Of a stretch of DNA of 64,000 bases, positions 20,219 through 28,116 are shown piece by piece. The notes beneath the pieces were generated by a model. The model worked only from the letters and a program-made list of their open reading frames with translations. It made no database searches and had not been told where the DNA came from. This stretch comes from CAWFKS01 sp963816435 (GTDB lineage: Bacteria; Pseudomonadota; Alphaproteobacteria; Rhizobiales; Rhizobiaceae), in contig CAWFKS010000023.1 in NCBI GenBank assembly GCA_963816435.1, positions 1-64,000 of the forward strand, written 5' to 3'. How positions within the stretch are numbered: position 1 is the first letter of the stretch; each line of letters begins with the position of its first letter. The position numbers and the translations under genes were made by a program.

Positions 20219-20854
20219 TCAGCTCGAGGCGCCGCGCCAGCCGACCGCCAGCAAGCCCGCGCCGATCAGCAGCGAGCCGCCGACGCGGTTGACGACGCGC
20301 TGCACGCCCGGCCGGCGGATCTGCTGGCGCGCCGCCGATGCGGCGAAGGCGTAGGCGGCGGCATTCAGCGTCGCAAGCGCCAGGAACGTCACCTCGAACA
20401 GCACCATCTGCGGCACGAGCGGCGCGCCCATGTCGAGGAATTGCGGCAGGAAGGCCACGAAGAACACGATGCTCTTCGGGTTGAGCGCGGTGACGACATA
20501 GGCGTGGGCGAAGATGCGCCACGGCCGCTGCAGCCGCGCGCCGGTCTCCGCCATCGCTTCGCCGGCCTCCACCGGAGCACGCCAGAGGCGGAAGCCGAGA
20601 TAGACCAGATAGGCCGCGCCGATCCATTTCAGCACCATGAACACGCCGGCCGAGGCCGCGAGCAGGGCGCCCAGCCCCAGCATCGAGGCGGTCATGGCGG
20701 TGAAGTCGCCCAGTGCCACGCCGGCCACCGTCGCGCCGGCCGCCCGTCGGCCGTGGCCCAGCGCATACGAGATCACCAGGATGATCGTCGGTCCCGGGAT
20801 GACGAGAATGATGAAGGAGGCCAGGGCGAAGGCTGCCCAGTGTTCCAGTGCCAT
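20219..20854 (-). CDS. LysE/RhtB-family amino acid exporter
   Basis: Inner-membrane exporter (211 residues) with about six membrane helices. Family signatures are LVIPGPTIILVISYALGHG near residue 20 and LNPKSIVFFVAFLPQF near residue 125. Members export amino acids such as lysine, threonine or homoserine lactone; the substrate here cannot be read from sequence. Start MALEHWAAF at 20854. Followed on the same strand by pyrG's convergent end, so it is probably monocistronic. Confidence 0.9.
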   Translation of the reverse strand: MALEHWAAFALASFIILVIPGPTIILVISYALGHGRRAAGATVAGVALGDFTAMTASMLGLGALLAASAGVFMVLKWIGAAYLVYLGFRLWRAPVEAGEAMAETGARLQRPWRIFAHAYVVTALNPKSIVFFVAFLPQFLDMGAPLVPQMVLFEVTFLALATLNAAAYAFAASAARQQIRRPGVQRVVNRVGGSLLIGAGLLAVGWRGASS

Positions 20855-20936
20855 GGTTCGGAATCCGCGTTTGCCGGTGCAGCAATCCACGAATCTCTTC
20901 CGCTTTCAAGACGGAGGTGCGCAGGCGAGCAAGCCC

Positions 20937-21164
20937 TCATTCGTCGGGACTGAACGTGGCGAGCGCGGTCGCCAGAAAGCCGATCGCGAAGGTGCTTCCG
21001 AGGAAATAGACCGTCAGGACGCCGGCCAGCCAGCGTTCCCCGCTGGCCGCGAACACCTCTGCGAAACCAACCGGGCCGCGTCCGAGCACCGCCATTGCGA
21101 CGCCGGCGCCTAGCAGGCCGCCGACGAGAAGATTTGCAAGCATGAAGCGGATGAGGCGTGGCAA
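20937..21164 (-). CDS. Small two-helix membrane protein of unknown function
   Basis: A 75-residue hydrophobic protein with predicted membrane segments near residues 8-28 (MLANLLVGGLLGAGVAMAVL) and 44-68 (LAGVLTVYFLGSTFAIGFLATAL). The codon usage and two clean helices argue for a real gene, and no other frame in the interval makes sense. I do not recognise a named family. It is 82 bases upstream of the LysE gene on the same strand and could be co-transcribed with it. Confidence 0.6.
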   Translation of the reverse strand: MPRLIRFMLANLLVGGLLGAGVAMAVLGRGPVGFAEVFAASGERWLAGVLTVYFLGSTFAIGFLATALATFSPDE

Positions 21165-21373
21165 CGGAGCCTCCGAGCTCGCGCGTTCGGGCTCCCAACC
21201 GGGCTCGCCAAGGGATGTTCCGCGGGGCCGCGCTCCTGCGAAGGGGCTTCCGCGCGGCCTTTCTGCAAGTCGTTCTTCTTCAACGAAAAATGGGCGAGGC
21301 GGGGAACAGGAGCGGGTGCGGTGAGTTGGCTTTCCTCGAAGGGACGCAACCGTACAGAACGCACGAGGACGAC

Positions 21374-22183
21374 ATGACCAGGAAGACCGCCCTAGCGATC
21401 ACCACCGCCATGATGGCCTTTACCGCTGCGCCGGCGCTGGCACAGAATGCCGACGTCACGGCCGATCTCAACATGCGCGCCGGCCCCGGCACCGGTTATC
21501 CCGTGATCACCACGATCCCGGATGGTCGCGGCGTCGACGTCCACGGCTGCGTCAGCAGCAGGAACTGGTGCGACGTGTCGTGGCGCGGCAATCGCGGCTG
21601 GGTCTATTCGGATTATCTCGAATATCGCTACCATAACCGTCGCCGGCCGATCCCCGAATGGGGTGCCGAACTCGACCTGCCGGTCCTGACCTTCAGCTTC
21701 GGCAACTACGCCGAACGGCACTATCGCAACCAGCCATGGTACGGCGACCGCGGTCGCTGGGAACGCCACAATCGCGACCACGATCGTCGCGGCGACCGCC
21801 ACGACAACGATCGTCACGACCGCTGGAACGATCGGGACGGTCGTCATCACGACGATCGAAATGCGCGCCACGACGATTCGCGCCGGAACGACCACGAGGA
21901 CTGGCGCAACGATCCCCGCTGGAACGATCGCCACGACGACCGGCAGGGTCGCGGAGACCATCGCTGGGACGGCCGAAACGGCGATCGCAGGGCGGACCGC
22001 GGCGACGATCGCCGGGACCGTCGCGGGGACGATCACGACCGTTCGCGCAACGACCCCGGTCGCCGCGACCAGCGGCAGGAGGATCGCCGCGAGGGCCGCA
22101 ACGACCGCGACGGCAGCTGCAGGCCGCGTTACGAGAACTGCACCATCGTCGCGCCCTGGGACAACGGCAGCACCAATTTCTAG
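21374..22183 (+). CDS. Exported SH3-domain protein with a long Arg/Asp-rich tail
   Basis: A 269-residue envelope protein. A signal peptide (MTRKTALAITTAMMAFTAAPALAQ) is followed by a bacterial SH3 (SH3_3) domain over residues 25-85: DLNMRAGPGTGYPVI and RGNRGWVYSDYLEY. Such domains usually bind peptidoglycan. Residues about 120-250 are low-complexity, built from Arg, Asp, His, Asn and Gly (RDRRGDRHDNDRHDRWNDRD), alternating positive and negative charge. The protein ends CRPRYENCTIVAPWDNGSTNF with a possible disulfide pair. GAGGA precedes the ATG and a strong terminator follows. Role of the charged tail is unknown. Confidence 0.88.
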   Translation: MTRKTALAITTAMMAFTAAPALAQNADVTADLNMRAGPGTGYPVITTIPDGRGVDVHGCVSSRNWCDVSWRGNRGWVYSDYLEYRYHNRRRPIPEWGAELDLPVLTFSFGNYAERHYRNQPWYGDRGRWERHNRDHDRRGDRHDNDRHDRWNDRDGRHHDDRNARHDDSRRNDHEDWRNDPRWNDRHDDRQGRGDHRWDGRNGDRRADRGDDRRDRRGDDHDRSRNDPGRRDQRQEDRREGRNDRDGSCRPRYENCTIVAPWDNGSTNF

Positions 22184-22245
22184 CCGTGTTCCACGCGGCC
22201 CGGCAAAGGTTGGCCGGGCCTGCCTGACGATCTGGAGAAATGCGA

Positions 22246-22277
22246 AAGGCGCGCGCCCCCGGGCGCGCGCCTTTTTC
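22246..22277 (+). terminator. Rho-independent terminator after the SH3-domain gene
   Basis: A perfect 14-bp stem, AAAGGCGCGCGCCC with GGGCGCGCGCCTTT, two-base loop, ending in TTTTTCG. A weaker GGCCCGGC/GCCGGGCC hairpin without T-run precedes it at 22197-22220. Confidence 0.85.
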
Positions 22278-22410
22278 GTTCGCCGTCCCAGCCGGCTGGT
22301 GCCGGCTCCCCGGAAGCGAGGTGCGGAGCCGGCCCTTGGGGAAGGGCCGGCTCCTGAACCCGGTCGTTGGGGACGGGGAGGGTGGGGGACTCGACCGGGT
22401 TTTTCGAAAA

Positions 22411-23026
22411 CTACTTGCGCACGCTGCCGACCAGGATCTGGCGGGGATCGTCGATCGCCACCCAGACGCCGGAGTTGCGTTCGGACTGGCGCTTCAGGTA
22501 CTGGTAGTCGGTGTCTTCCCAGGCCAGCACGCGCGGCTCGAGATTGTCGAGGATGAAGTCGCCGAGGCTGGTCTTGACCGTCAGCACCGCATGGCCGGCG
22601 CCGTCGGGCTGGCGCACCACGGTGATCAGCAGATTGCCGGCGGGAATGTGCGCCTTCTGCATCAGCATCAGCCGCTTTTCCAGCACGTAGTCCTCGCAGT
22701 CGCCGAGACCGTTGGTCGGATACGACCAGACCTCCTCGCGGCCCCACATCTCCATGTCGGTGCGCGGCGCCACCATCGTGTTGACGAGGTTGTTGACCTC
22801 GATGATCTGCGACCACAATTCCCGCGTCAGCTTCACCGGCGGCCTGCGCCGGCGTGCGCTCGGCACATTCCACCGGCAGGCGCTGGCACAGCTCGTAGTG
22901 GCCGACGGGCTGTGTGGTGCGGCCGCCGGTCTCCATGAAACGCGGCGATGCCTGGGTCTGCGCGGTCACGAACATTGCGGCCCCCGCCGCGATCGCGAAA
23001 GCCAGAGTCTTGCGTATTGTTGCCAT
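22411..23026 (-). pseudogene. Transglutaminase-like cysteine peptidase (BTLCP), one-base frameshift as sequenced
   Basis: Exported protein of the bacterial transglutaminase-like cysteine proteinase family, whose members process or modulate surface adhesins (compare LapG). The signal peptide MATIRKTLAFAIAAGAAMFVTAQ starts at 23026. At about 22838-22852 one extra base in a GC-rich run shifts the frame after VECAERTPA. The catalytic domain continues in the next frame: Cys in GLGDCEDYVLEKR, His in GAGHAVLTVKT, Asp in FILDNLEPR. Corrected length is 204 residues, normal for the family. The upstream region 23030-23170 is AT-rich and probably holds its promoter. Confidence 0.85.
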
Positions 23027-24325
23027 TGACTTGTCTCCCCGTAATAGAGAGACAATGACATGGACGTATTTATTCGCCGCAAAATGCTGAAGTATAGTTT
23101 AGTACAAAAGCCAAACAATACTTATTGAAGTTTGATTCAAAACCAGTTCGAATTGCTGGCGAACTCGATTCAAGTTTTTTGGAATATGGTGCGATTCCGT
23201 TGGGCATGAGCGGCCGCCGCATGGCGCCGCTCGCCCGATTGGCGGCGGCACCAAATGCAGTTCGTCGTCCTGGGCCGGCTGAGCGCAGCGAAGGCGGCAG
23301 AGCCGGGGATCCGTGCCTTAGCGGTTCGGATGCGTGAGGCGGTGGAGCGAAGAGCGCCGCTCCCTCCCCTCGACGGGGAGGCGCGGAGGATTGCCGAGCA
23401 AGAGCGAGGCAGTCGGACGCGGGTGGGGTGGAGCGTCGGCACCGTCACCCGACCCGGCTCGAATTGCTCGCCGACCTCCCAGTCGAGAGGCTGCGCCGCG
23501 CCCGTCTGCTGCGACCGCCACCCGCGAGGCCGGGCAAAGCGCGGAGGTTTGATCCTCTCCCCGAGGGGGAGGGAGGCGCGCGGGCCGGATCAGGCCGCAA
23601 GCGTGGACAGCCGCGCGGCACGGCATCGGCCAACCCGTTGTTCCTACTGACTACTCCCCATTCCCCACTCCCTCATTTGTCCCCACCCTTCCAACCTCCC
23701 TTATCCTCGCCCCATCCCGCCGCGCGGGAACACCGGTGTGCACACCGATTCCGGGCGGCGGGACGGTCCGGATCGGCCGCGCGCGGTGGGGCGGCTTCGC
23801 AGAGCGTTAGGTCCGGGCCCTGCCGACGGCTTGCGGGGCTGAGTGCCTCCGCTCCCGGACGCGGGGCAGGATGCCGGACGGGCGGCCGCAAGGTCGCAAC
23901 GAATTACTACCAAGATGAGCGTCCGAACGGCCGCCCGTCTTCCCCAGCCGGCTCGCATCGCGAGGCACTCCGGCGACAGCGCCCAGCGGGATCGCGCAGC
24001 GATCCTCGCGACAGGCGCGGGTTCTTTGACAATGGCCAGACGCTTCGGCGGGCGTGGCGATGAAGATGTATGCGCTAAGCCCGGGCGCAAGCCCGCAAAC
24101 TCGACCGGCCGACCGAGCGCGGCGAGGCCCTCGCGGAGCGCCAGCGCCGTCAGGCGCGAAACGGCGCGTGAGCGAAAGAAACAACCGGGCGTGGCGAGAA
24201 GATGTTTGGGCAGGCGGCGATGCCGGCGAATCTCTCCCCCTCGAGGGGAGGGTGGACCGGAGCGCAGCGACGGGACGGGTGGGGTAGCCTCGGCCGTGCT
24301 CGACGCAGGGAATCTGCAGCGGCAA
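23027..24325. other. 1.3-kb non-coding stretch with intergenic repeats
   Basis: No frame gives recognisable protein. The first 150 bases are AT-rich (promoter side of the transglutaminase-like gene). The rest contains two repeat elements (listed separately at 23340 and 24225) and a GC-rich spacer in which I see nothing else. Confidence 0.6.
23340..23600. repeat. Intergenic repeat copy 1 (CTCGAGG-type palindromic element)
   Basis: Begins with CTCCCCTCGACGGGGAGG and ends with CTCTCCCCGAGGGGGAGGG, with GCGGGTGGGGTGG and CGACCGCCACCCGCG inside. The order of short palindromes and GTGGGGT/ACCCCAC blocks matches the copy at 24225-24475. This layout is typical of dispersed, non-autonomous intergenic repeats in rhizobial genomes. 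Confidence 0.55.
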
Positions 24326-24475
24326 TCAGCAGGCTGCGCCGCCGCCCGTCTTCGACGACCCCACCCCGATCCGCTGGCGCGGATCGACCCTCCCCTTGAA
24401 GGGGCGAGGGAGGCGCCAGCGCCCGAGGACGCGGAGATGTGGCGGGCGCTCCTGAAGGGGCGAGGAAAAGCGCGC
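24225..24475. repeat. Intergenic repeat copy 2, running into the 3' end of the PilZ gene
   Basis: Starts CTCTCCCCCTCGAGGGGAGG, contains GACGGGTGGGGT and CCACCCCGATCCGC as opposed blocks, and ends with CTCCCCTTGAAGGGGCGAGG followed by a second CTCCTGAAGGGGCGAGG. It is related to copy 1 about 0.9 kb to the left. Its right part is translated as the tail of the PilZ protein. Confidence 0.55.
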
Positions 24476-25138
24476 TACGCCGCAAACGCGGCGCGCGCTA
24501 CCAACGACCCAGGGGAGTCTCAGTGGGCGGTGGTCGTCGAACTCGCTTTCGAGCGTCTCGCGCGCCTGGACGACCGCGAACTCGACCGCGACGCCGTCCT
24601 CGAAGTGACGGACGACCTGGCCGCGCATGGCGCCGAGCGACACCAGCGTGCCGATCGCCGGCTTGACGTCGAGCTCGACGGCCGCACCCGACAGCGACAG
24701 GTCGATGATGCGGCACTGGTACTGGCGGCCATCGGCGAGCTTCATCACCGTCATCGGGTTGCGCGGCGACACGCGCTCGTGGCGGCGATCCTCCGGCAGG
24801 TCGAGCTCGTGCTTGTTGGCGAGCCAGGTGAGCTGCGCGGCGAGCTTGTCCTTCTTGCGGTCGGAAGCCAGGATCGTCATGGCGAAGCCTTCCGGCAGAA
24901 GCCGGGTGACGACGCCCTCGATGCGGCCGATATGATCGATATAGGCGATCACCTTTTCGCCGAGTTCGCCCGCGCGCTCGGCCTGCAGAGCCACGTTGCC
25001 CGGCGACATGTCGATGATCTGGCAGGGGTGTTCGGAACGGTCCTCCAGCATGAAGCGGCCATAGAGCTTGACCCGCACGCGCTGAAAGTTGCGCCGTTCG
25101 GCATGTGCCGGTGCCGCATCTACCGCCGCTGAATTCAT
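24326..25138 (-). CDS. Protein with two tandem PilZ domains and a repeat-derived C-terminal tail
   Basis: A cytoplasmic c-di-GMP receptor type protein. Domain 1 (about residues 14-90) begins ERRNFQRVRVKLYG and has DMSPGNVALQ, in which the usual DxSxxG is degenerate. Domain 2 (about residues 115-195) has EDRRHERVSPR and a canonical DLSLSGAAVELD, so the second domain is the better ligand site. Normal homologues would end soon after QARETLESEF; here about 65 further residues (to KTGGGAAC) come from the intergenic repeat, which has removed the stop codon. Start: ATG at 25138 (MNSAAVDAAP) preferred; an in-frame ATG at 25180 is possible. Downstream of the PAS gene on the same strand. Confidence 0.8.
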   Translation of the reverse strand: MNSAAVDAAPAHAERRNFQRVRVKLYGRFMLEDRSEHPCQIIDMSPGNVALQAERAGELGEKVIAYIDHIGRIEGVVTRLLPEGFAMTILASDRKKDKLAAQLTWLANKHELDLPEDRRHERVSPRNPMTVMKLADGRQYQCRIIDLSLSGAAVELDVKPAIGTLVSLGAMRGQVVRHFEDGVAVEFAVVQARETLESEFDDHRPLRLPWVVGSARRVCGVARFSSPLQERPPHLRVLGRWRLPRPFKGRVDPRQRIGVGSSKTGGGAAC

Positions 25139-25268
25139 TCCAGCCGATCCCGTCCAAACCTGTGATTGCAAATAGAACATGCGAGTTCTTCGGCACGATT
25201 CTAGTGGTAAACAGGTTAACGAGCGGTAAGTCCTGGGCTCCCGGCGGTTAATTTTTTAAGGCGCCGGC

Positions 25269-25916
25269 CTATTCTTCCTCGTCGCGTCCGCCCTCGAACA
25301 CGACCAGGTGGCGAATGCGTCGGCCGCCGCCTCCAAGCCCGCGGCGGACGGGATATCCCGGCGCGATCGGCGTTTCCAGCGACGGCACCGCGACGCGAAG
25401 CCGCTCGGTCGGCGAGGCGGGTTCCGATGCGGGGTCGACGACGCTGGTGGAGGTGACGCGGTTTTCCTCGATCGGGTCGGCGCCCAGCCAGAACGGCTTT
25501 TCGAGCGAGATCAGCGACCCGAGCGCGCGCGGGTGATCGCGGCCGCCGTCCAGCGGCAGCATCAGCAGTTCGAACGGATTCAGCCGTCCCTCGCGGCTGA
25601 CGCCGTCGAAGCAGACGGTGCCGACGATCTTGTTGGCGAGCGCGCCGCGGGTGAGGTCGGCGATTTCGGCGCGATCCTTCGGAGACCACAGCGACGTGAA
25701 GGCGAACCCCTTCAATTCGCGGCCATAGGTGGCGCAGAGCCGCGTGCCGGCCAGCCGGAATACGGGCTCGCCGCGGACGTCCTGCTCCAGGATGAACGTG
25801 TCGGCCAGCAGATGCTTGATGTCGGCCGGCTCGATATCGGTGCGCCTGGGCACCGGCCTTTCCCCCCTCAGCCTGTTCCAATACTGGAACAGCGACGTCG
25901 ATCCTTCGTGTTTCAT
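25269..25916 (-). CDS. PAS_5-family sensory-type protein
   Basis: A 215-residue protein of the alphaproteobacterial PAS_5 family of unknown ligand. Family-like sequence runs from LFQYWNRLRGERPVPRRTDIEP through HLLADTFILEQ and FRLAGTRLCATYGRELKG to the end of the first 150 residues. The C-terminal 60 residues are Pro/Gly/Arg-rich and poorly conserved. It has no output domain, so it probably acts with a partner; the PilZ gene 130 bases downstream on the same strand is a candidate. The assignment to the family is from recognised motifs. Confidence 0.8.
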   Translation of the reverse strand: MKHEGSTSLFQYWNRLRGERPVPRRTDIEPADIKHLLADTFILEQDVRGEPVFRLAGTRLCATYGRELKGFAFTSLWSPKDRAEIADLTRGALANKIVGTVCFDGVSREGRLNPFELLMLPLDGGRDHPRALGSLISLEKPFWLGADPIEENRVTSTSVVDPASEPASPTERLRVAVPSLETPIAPGYPVRRGLGGGGRRIRHLVVFEGGRDEEE

Positions 25917-26072
25917 CCAAAATCCGTCCCGAATCGCAATGAGGTCTGTTTCATCGATGAACAGAAGATCGCTCCCCTGCGACCTTCATGCTCGTCGGAG
26001 CACGAGACGTGCCAATCACGACCGGGGTTGTTCACGGATGCGGCCGGTTAAGGTTAACGAAGGGTTGATATT

Positions 26073-26205
26073 GCGCCGGCGACCCCGGCGGTGTGGAGTA
26101 GGGACACAAGGGGCCGCGGGGGAGGCGGTGACGGGGCAGGTGCCGAAAGGCGCTCTCCGGGGGACTCGACCAGCCGTCCAGCGAAAGCTGGGCGGCTTCT
26201 TTTTT
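26073..26205 (+). ncRNA. Candidate structured small RNA or leader ending in a strong terminator
   Basis: Between the divergent PAS_5 and rhomboid genes there is no reading frame, yet the plus strand ends in an excellent terminator (11-bp stem 26172-26182/26187-26197, GAAA loop, then TCTTTTTT to 26205). Just upstream is a second GAAA-capped hairpin, GGTGCC/GGCGCT (26139-26154), and a GCCGG/CCGGC hairpin lies near 26075-26092. A terminator with no gene before it implies a transcript starting near 26060-26090, either a free small RNA or an attenuated leader of the rhomboid gene, whose ATG is 68 bases further on. I do not recognise an Rfam family. The 5' end is a guess. Confidence 0.45.
26172..26205 (+). 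terminator. Rho-independent terminator in front of the rhomboid gene
   Basis: AGCCGTCCAGC pairs with GCTGGGCGGCT (one G-T wobble) around GAAA and is followed by TCTTTTTT. No protein gene lies upstream of it on this strand. Confidence 0.85.
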
Positions 26206-26272
26206 CCGCACTTGTCTGTTAGCAGCCGACGCGAAGCGGCCTTGCGCCGCGCAGCTGCGATAAAGCGAGCCG

Positions 26273-27082
26273 ATGGCGGACGAAGACCCACAGCGAGAGC
26301 GCCGCGAGCCGGCGGAAGAAGCCTACGAGGAACTGCCGCCGGAACTGACGGCGCCGCCGCGCCGCGAACCGGTGTTCAACCTTCCGGGCGTGATCCTGTT
26401 CTTCATCGTGGCGTGTGCGGGCATCCACCTGGTGCGCGTCTATCTGCTGGACATGCAGCAGAACGTCGCCGTGATCCGGCATTTCGCGTTCATCCCGCTG
26501 CTCTATTCCGGCGACTACCGCATCGATTTCTGGGCCTTCGTGGCGCCGGTATCCTACTCGCTTCTGCATGGCGGCATCGCGCACCTGGTCATCAACATGG
26601 TCTGGCTGGCGGCCTTCGGCTCACCGCTCGCCGCGCGCATCGGTGCGCTGCGCTTCACGCTGTTCTGGGTGGTGACGGCGCTGGCGTCGGTGGCGCTCTA
26701 TTACGTGCTGCACACGCAGGATCCGACGCCGCTGGTCGGCGCGTCGGGTTCGATCTCCGGCATGATGGGAGCCGCGGCGCGCTTCGCCTTCCGCATCGAC
26801 CGGGCGCGCGGGCGGCCTGCCTTCGCCGGCGATCCGTTGCCGATCGCGCGGGTGTTCCGCTCGCGCACGGCGGTGACGTTCCTGGTGGTGTGGTTCGCGA
26901 TCAACCTCGTAACCGGGCTCGCCGGGCTGGGATCGCCGGGCATGACCGCGCAGATCGCCTGGGAGGCGCATATCGGCGGCTTCCTCGCCGGTTTCCTGCT
27001 GCTGCCGTTCTTCGACCGGCCGCTTGCATCGCTTCCGCAGCATGAGGACCCGCTGCCCCGGGACGATGATGTCCCGATCTGA
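26273..27082 (+). CDS. Rhomboid-family intramembrane serine protease
   Basis: A 269-residue inner-membrane protein. A charged cytoplasmic N-terminus (residues 1-33) is followed by six predicted helices. The nucleophile Ser lies in LVGASGSISGMMGA, the partner His in WEAHIGGFLAGFL, and HGGIAHLVINMVWL carries the conserved His/Asn of the second helix. These are the rhomboid catalytic signatures. The substrate is unknown. Preceded by the candidate RNA/terminator and followed by the CBS-domain gene in the same direction. Confidence 0.92.
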   Translation: MADEDPQRERREPAEEAYEELPPELTAPPRREPVFNLPGVILFFIVACAGIHLVRVYLLDMQQNVAVIRHFAFIPLLYSGDYRIDFWAFVAPVSYSLLHGGIAHLVINMVWLAAFGSPLAARIGALRFTLFWVVTALASVALYYVLHTQDPTPLVGASGSISGMMGAAARFAFRIDRARGRPAFAGDPLPIARVFRSRTAVTFLVVWFAINLVTGLAGLGSPGMTAQIAWEAHIGGFLAGFLLLPFFDRPLASLPQHEDPLPRDDDVPI

Positions 27083-27210
27083 CACGCCGGGCGCGCCGCT
27101 TGCCTCGACTTGAAAACGCCGCGGCTTGGGCGCACGATTATGGGCATGCCTGCGGCGGCAGGGAGGAAATACAGTCGCACATGGCGCCGCCGCCGGCGAA
27201 GGAGGACGCC

Positions 27211-27642
27211 ATGAACGTGAAATCCATTCTCGACCAGAAAGGGCGCGAGGTCGTGACCATCGCGCCGGACCGGACACTGGCGGATGCCACCCATCTGCTC
27301 GCCGAACATCGCATCGGAGCGGTCGTCGTCACCGGTGCCGACGGCAGCATCGCCGGCATCCTGTCGGAACGTGACATCGTGCGCACGCTTGGCGAGGACG
27401 GCGCCTCGGCGCTCGACCAGGCGGTGTCGTCGGCGATGACGGCGAGCGTCAAGATCTGCCACGAGGAGCACGGCATCAACGAGGTCATGGAGATCATGAC
27501 GCGCGGGCGGTTCCGTCACCTGCCGGTGGAAACCGACGGGCGGCTTGCCGGCATCGTGTCGATCGGCGACGTGGTCAAGCGGCGCATCGAGGACGTCGAG
27601 CGCGAAGCGGCCGAAATCCGCAACTATATCGCCACGGCCTGA
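27211..27642 (+). CDS. CBS-domain pair protein
   Basis: A 143-residue cytoplasmic protein consisting almost only of two CBS domains (about residues 8-62 and 72-128), a module that binds adenosyl ligands. Visible repeats are VVVTGADGSIAGILSERDIVR and LPVETDGRLAGIVSIGDVVK. GGAGG lies 8 bases before the ATG at 27211; the frame is open further upstream without conservation. Its effector target is unknown. A GCGCCCC/GGGGCGC hairpin without T-run follows the stop. Confidence 0.88.
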   Translation: MNVKSILDQKGREVVTIAPDRTLADATHLLAEHRIGAVVVTGADGSIAGILSERDIVRTLGEDGASALDQAVSSAMTASVKICHEEHGINEVMEIMTRGRFRHLPVETDGRLAGIVSIGDVVKRRIEDVEREAAEIRNYIATA

Positions 27643-27688
27643 GGAAGCGCCCCGAAGCGGGGCGCCGACCTCATCTGGCGAAGAATTC

Positions 27689-27968
27689 TCAGGCGGCTGC
27701 TGCCGGCGGGAGTTCGCGCGCCAGACGCTCAATGAGGTCGCGGTTGCGGCAGAACTGCGGGACGTGCGTCGTCCTCGGCGCCGGAATCGAGCCAGCCGGT
27801 GCAGGCGTCCTTGTCGGAGCAGGCCATGCAGCGAATGGCGGCGCGGCGCGTCACCTCGGCGGCGTGCGGCTTGTCCGCGAAGACGCTGCGCACGCCGAAA
27901 CGGTTCATCATCCGGTCCATCAGGTCGGGTCCGCGGGCGGCCCCGGCAAAGAAGCCAAAGAGACTCAT
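27689..27968 (-). pseudogene. DUF6455-type small protein, one-base frameshift as sequenced
   Basis: A short Cys-containing protein: MSLFGFFAGAARGPDLMDRMMNRFGV, then AIRCMACSDKDACTGWLDSG. At 27759-27763 one extra base shifts the frame; removing it continues RPQFCRNRDLIERLAREL and stops at 27689, giving 92 residues. The four cysteines (CMAC, DAC and FC) suggest a metal or redox site, as in the DUF6455 family. Function is unknown. Divergent from gatB. Confidence 0.75.
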
Positions 27969-28116
27969 CGTTCTTCTCCCTCTCGATGCCGCGCATCATC
28001 GCGCCGCCGCGCGCCAGGGGAATTTGATCCTGATCAAACCGGCCGAAACGCTTGCCAGCGGCGGAGCGTTCGTCTAGCCAACCAGCAATCAAATTCCGCC
28101 AGTCCAGGGTATTTCC

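Noticed and set aside
21392..22830. Continuation of the BTLCP signal-peptide frame as one 544-codon protein
   Set aside because: After residue 60 similarity moves to another frame; the remainder is antisense to the SH3 gene and repetitive because that gene is repetitive.
23340..24475. CRISPR array in the repeat-rich interval
   Set aside because: There are only two long, imperfect copies with internal palindromes, no regular short repeat-spacer pattern and no cas genes.
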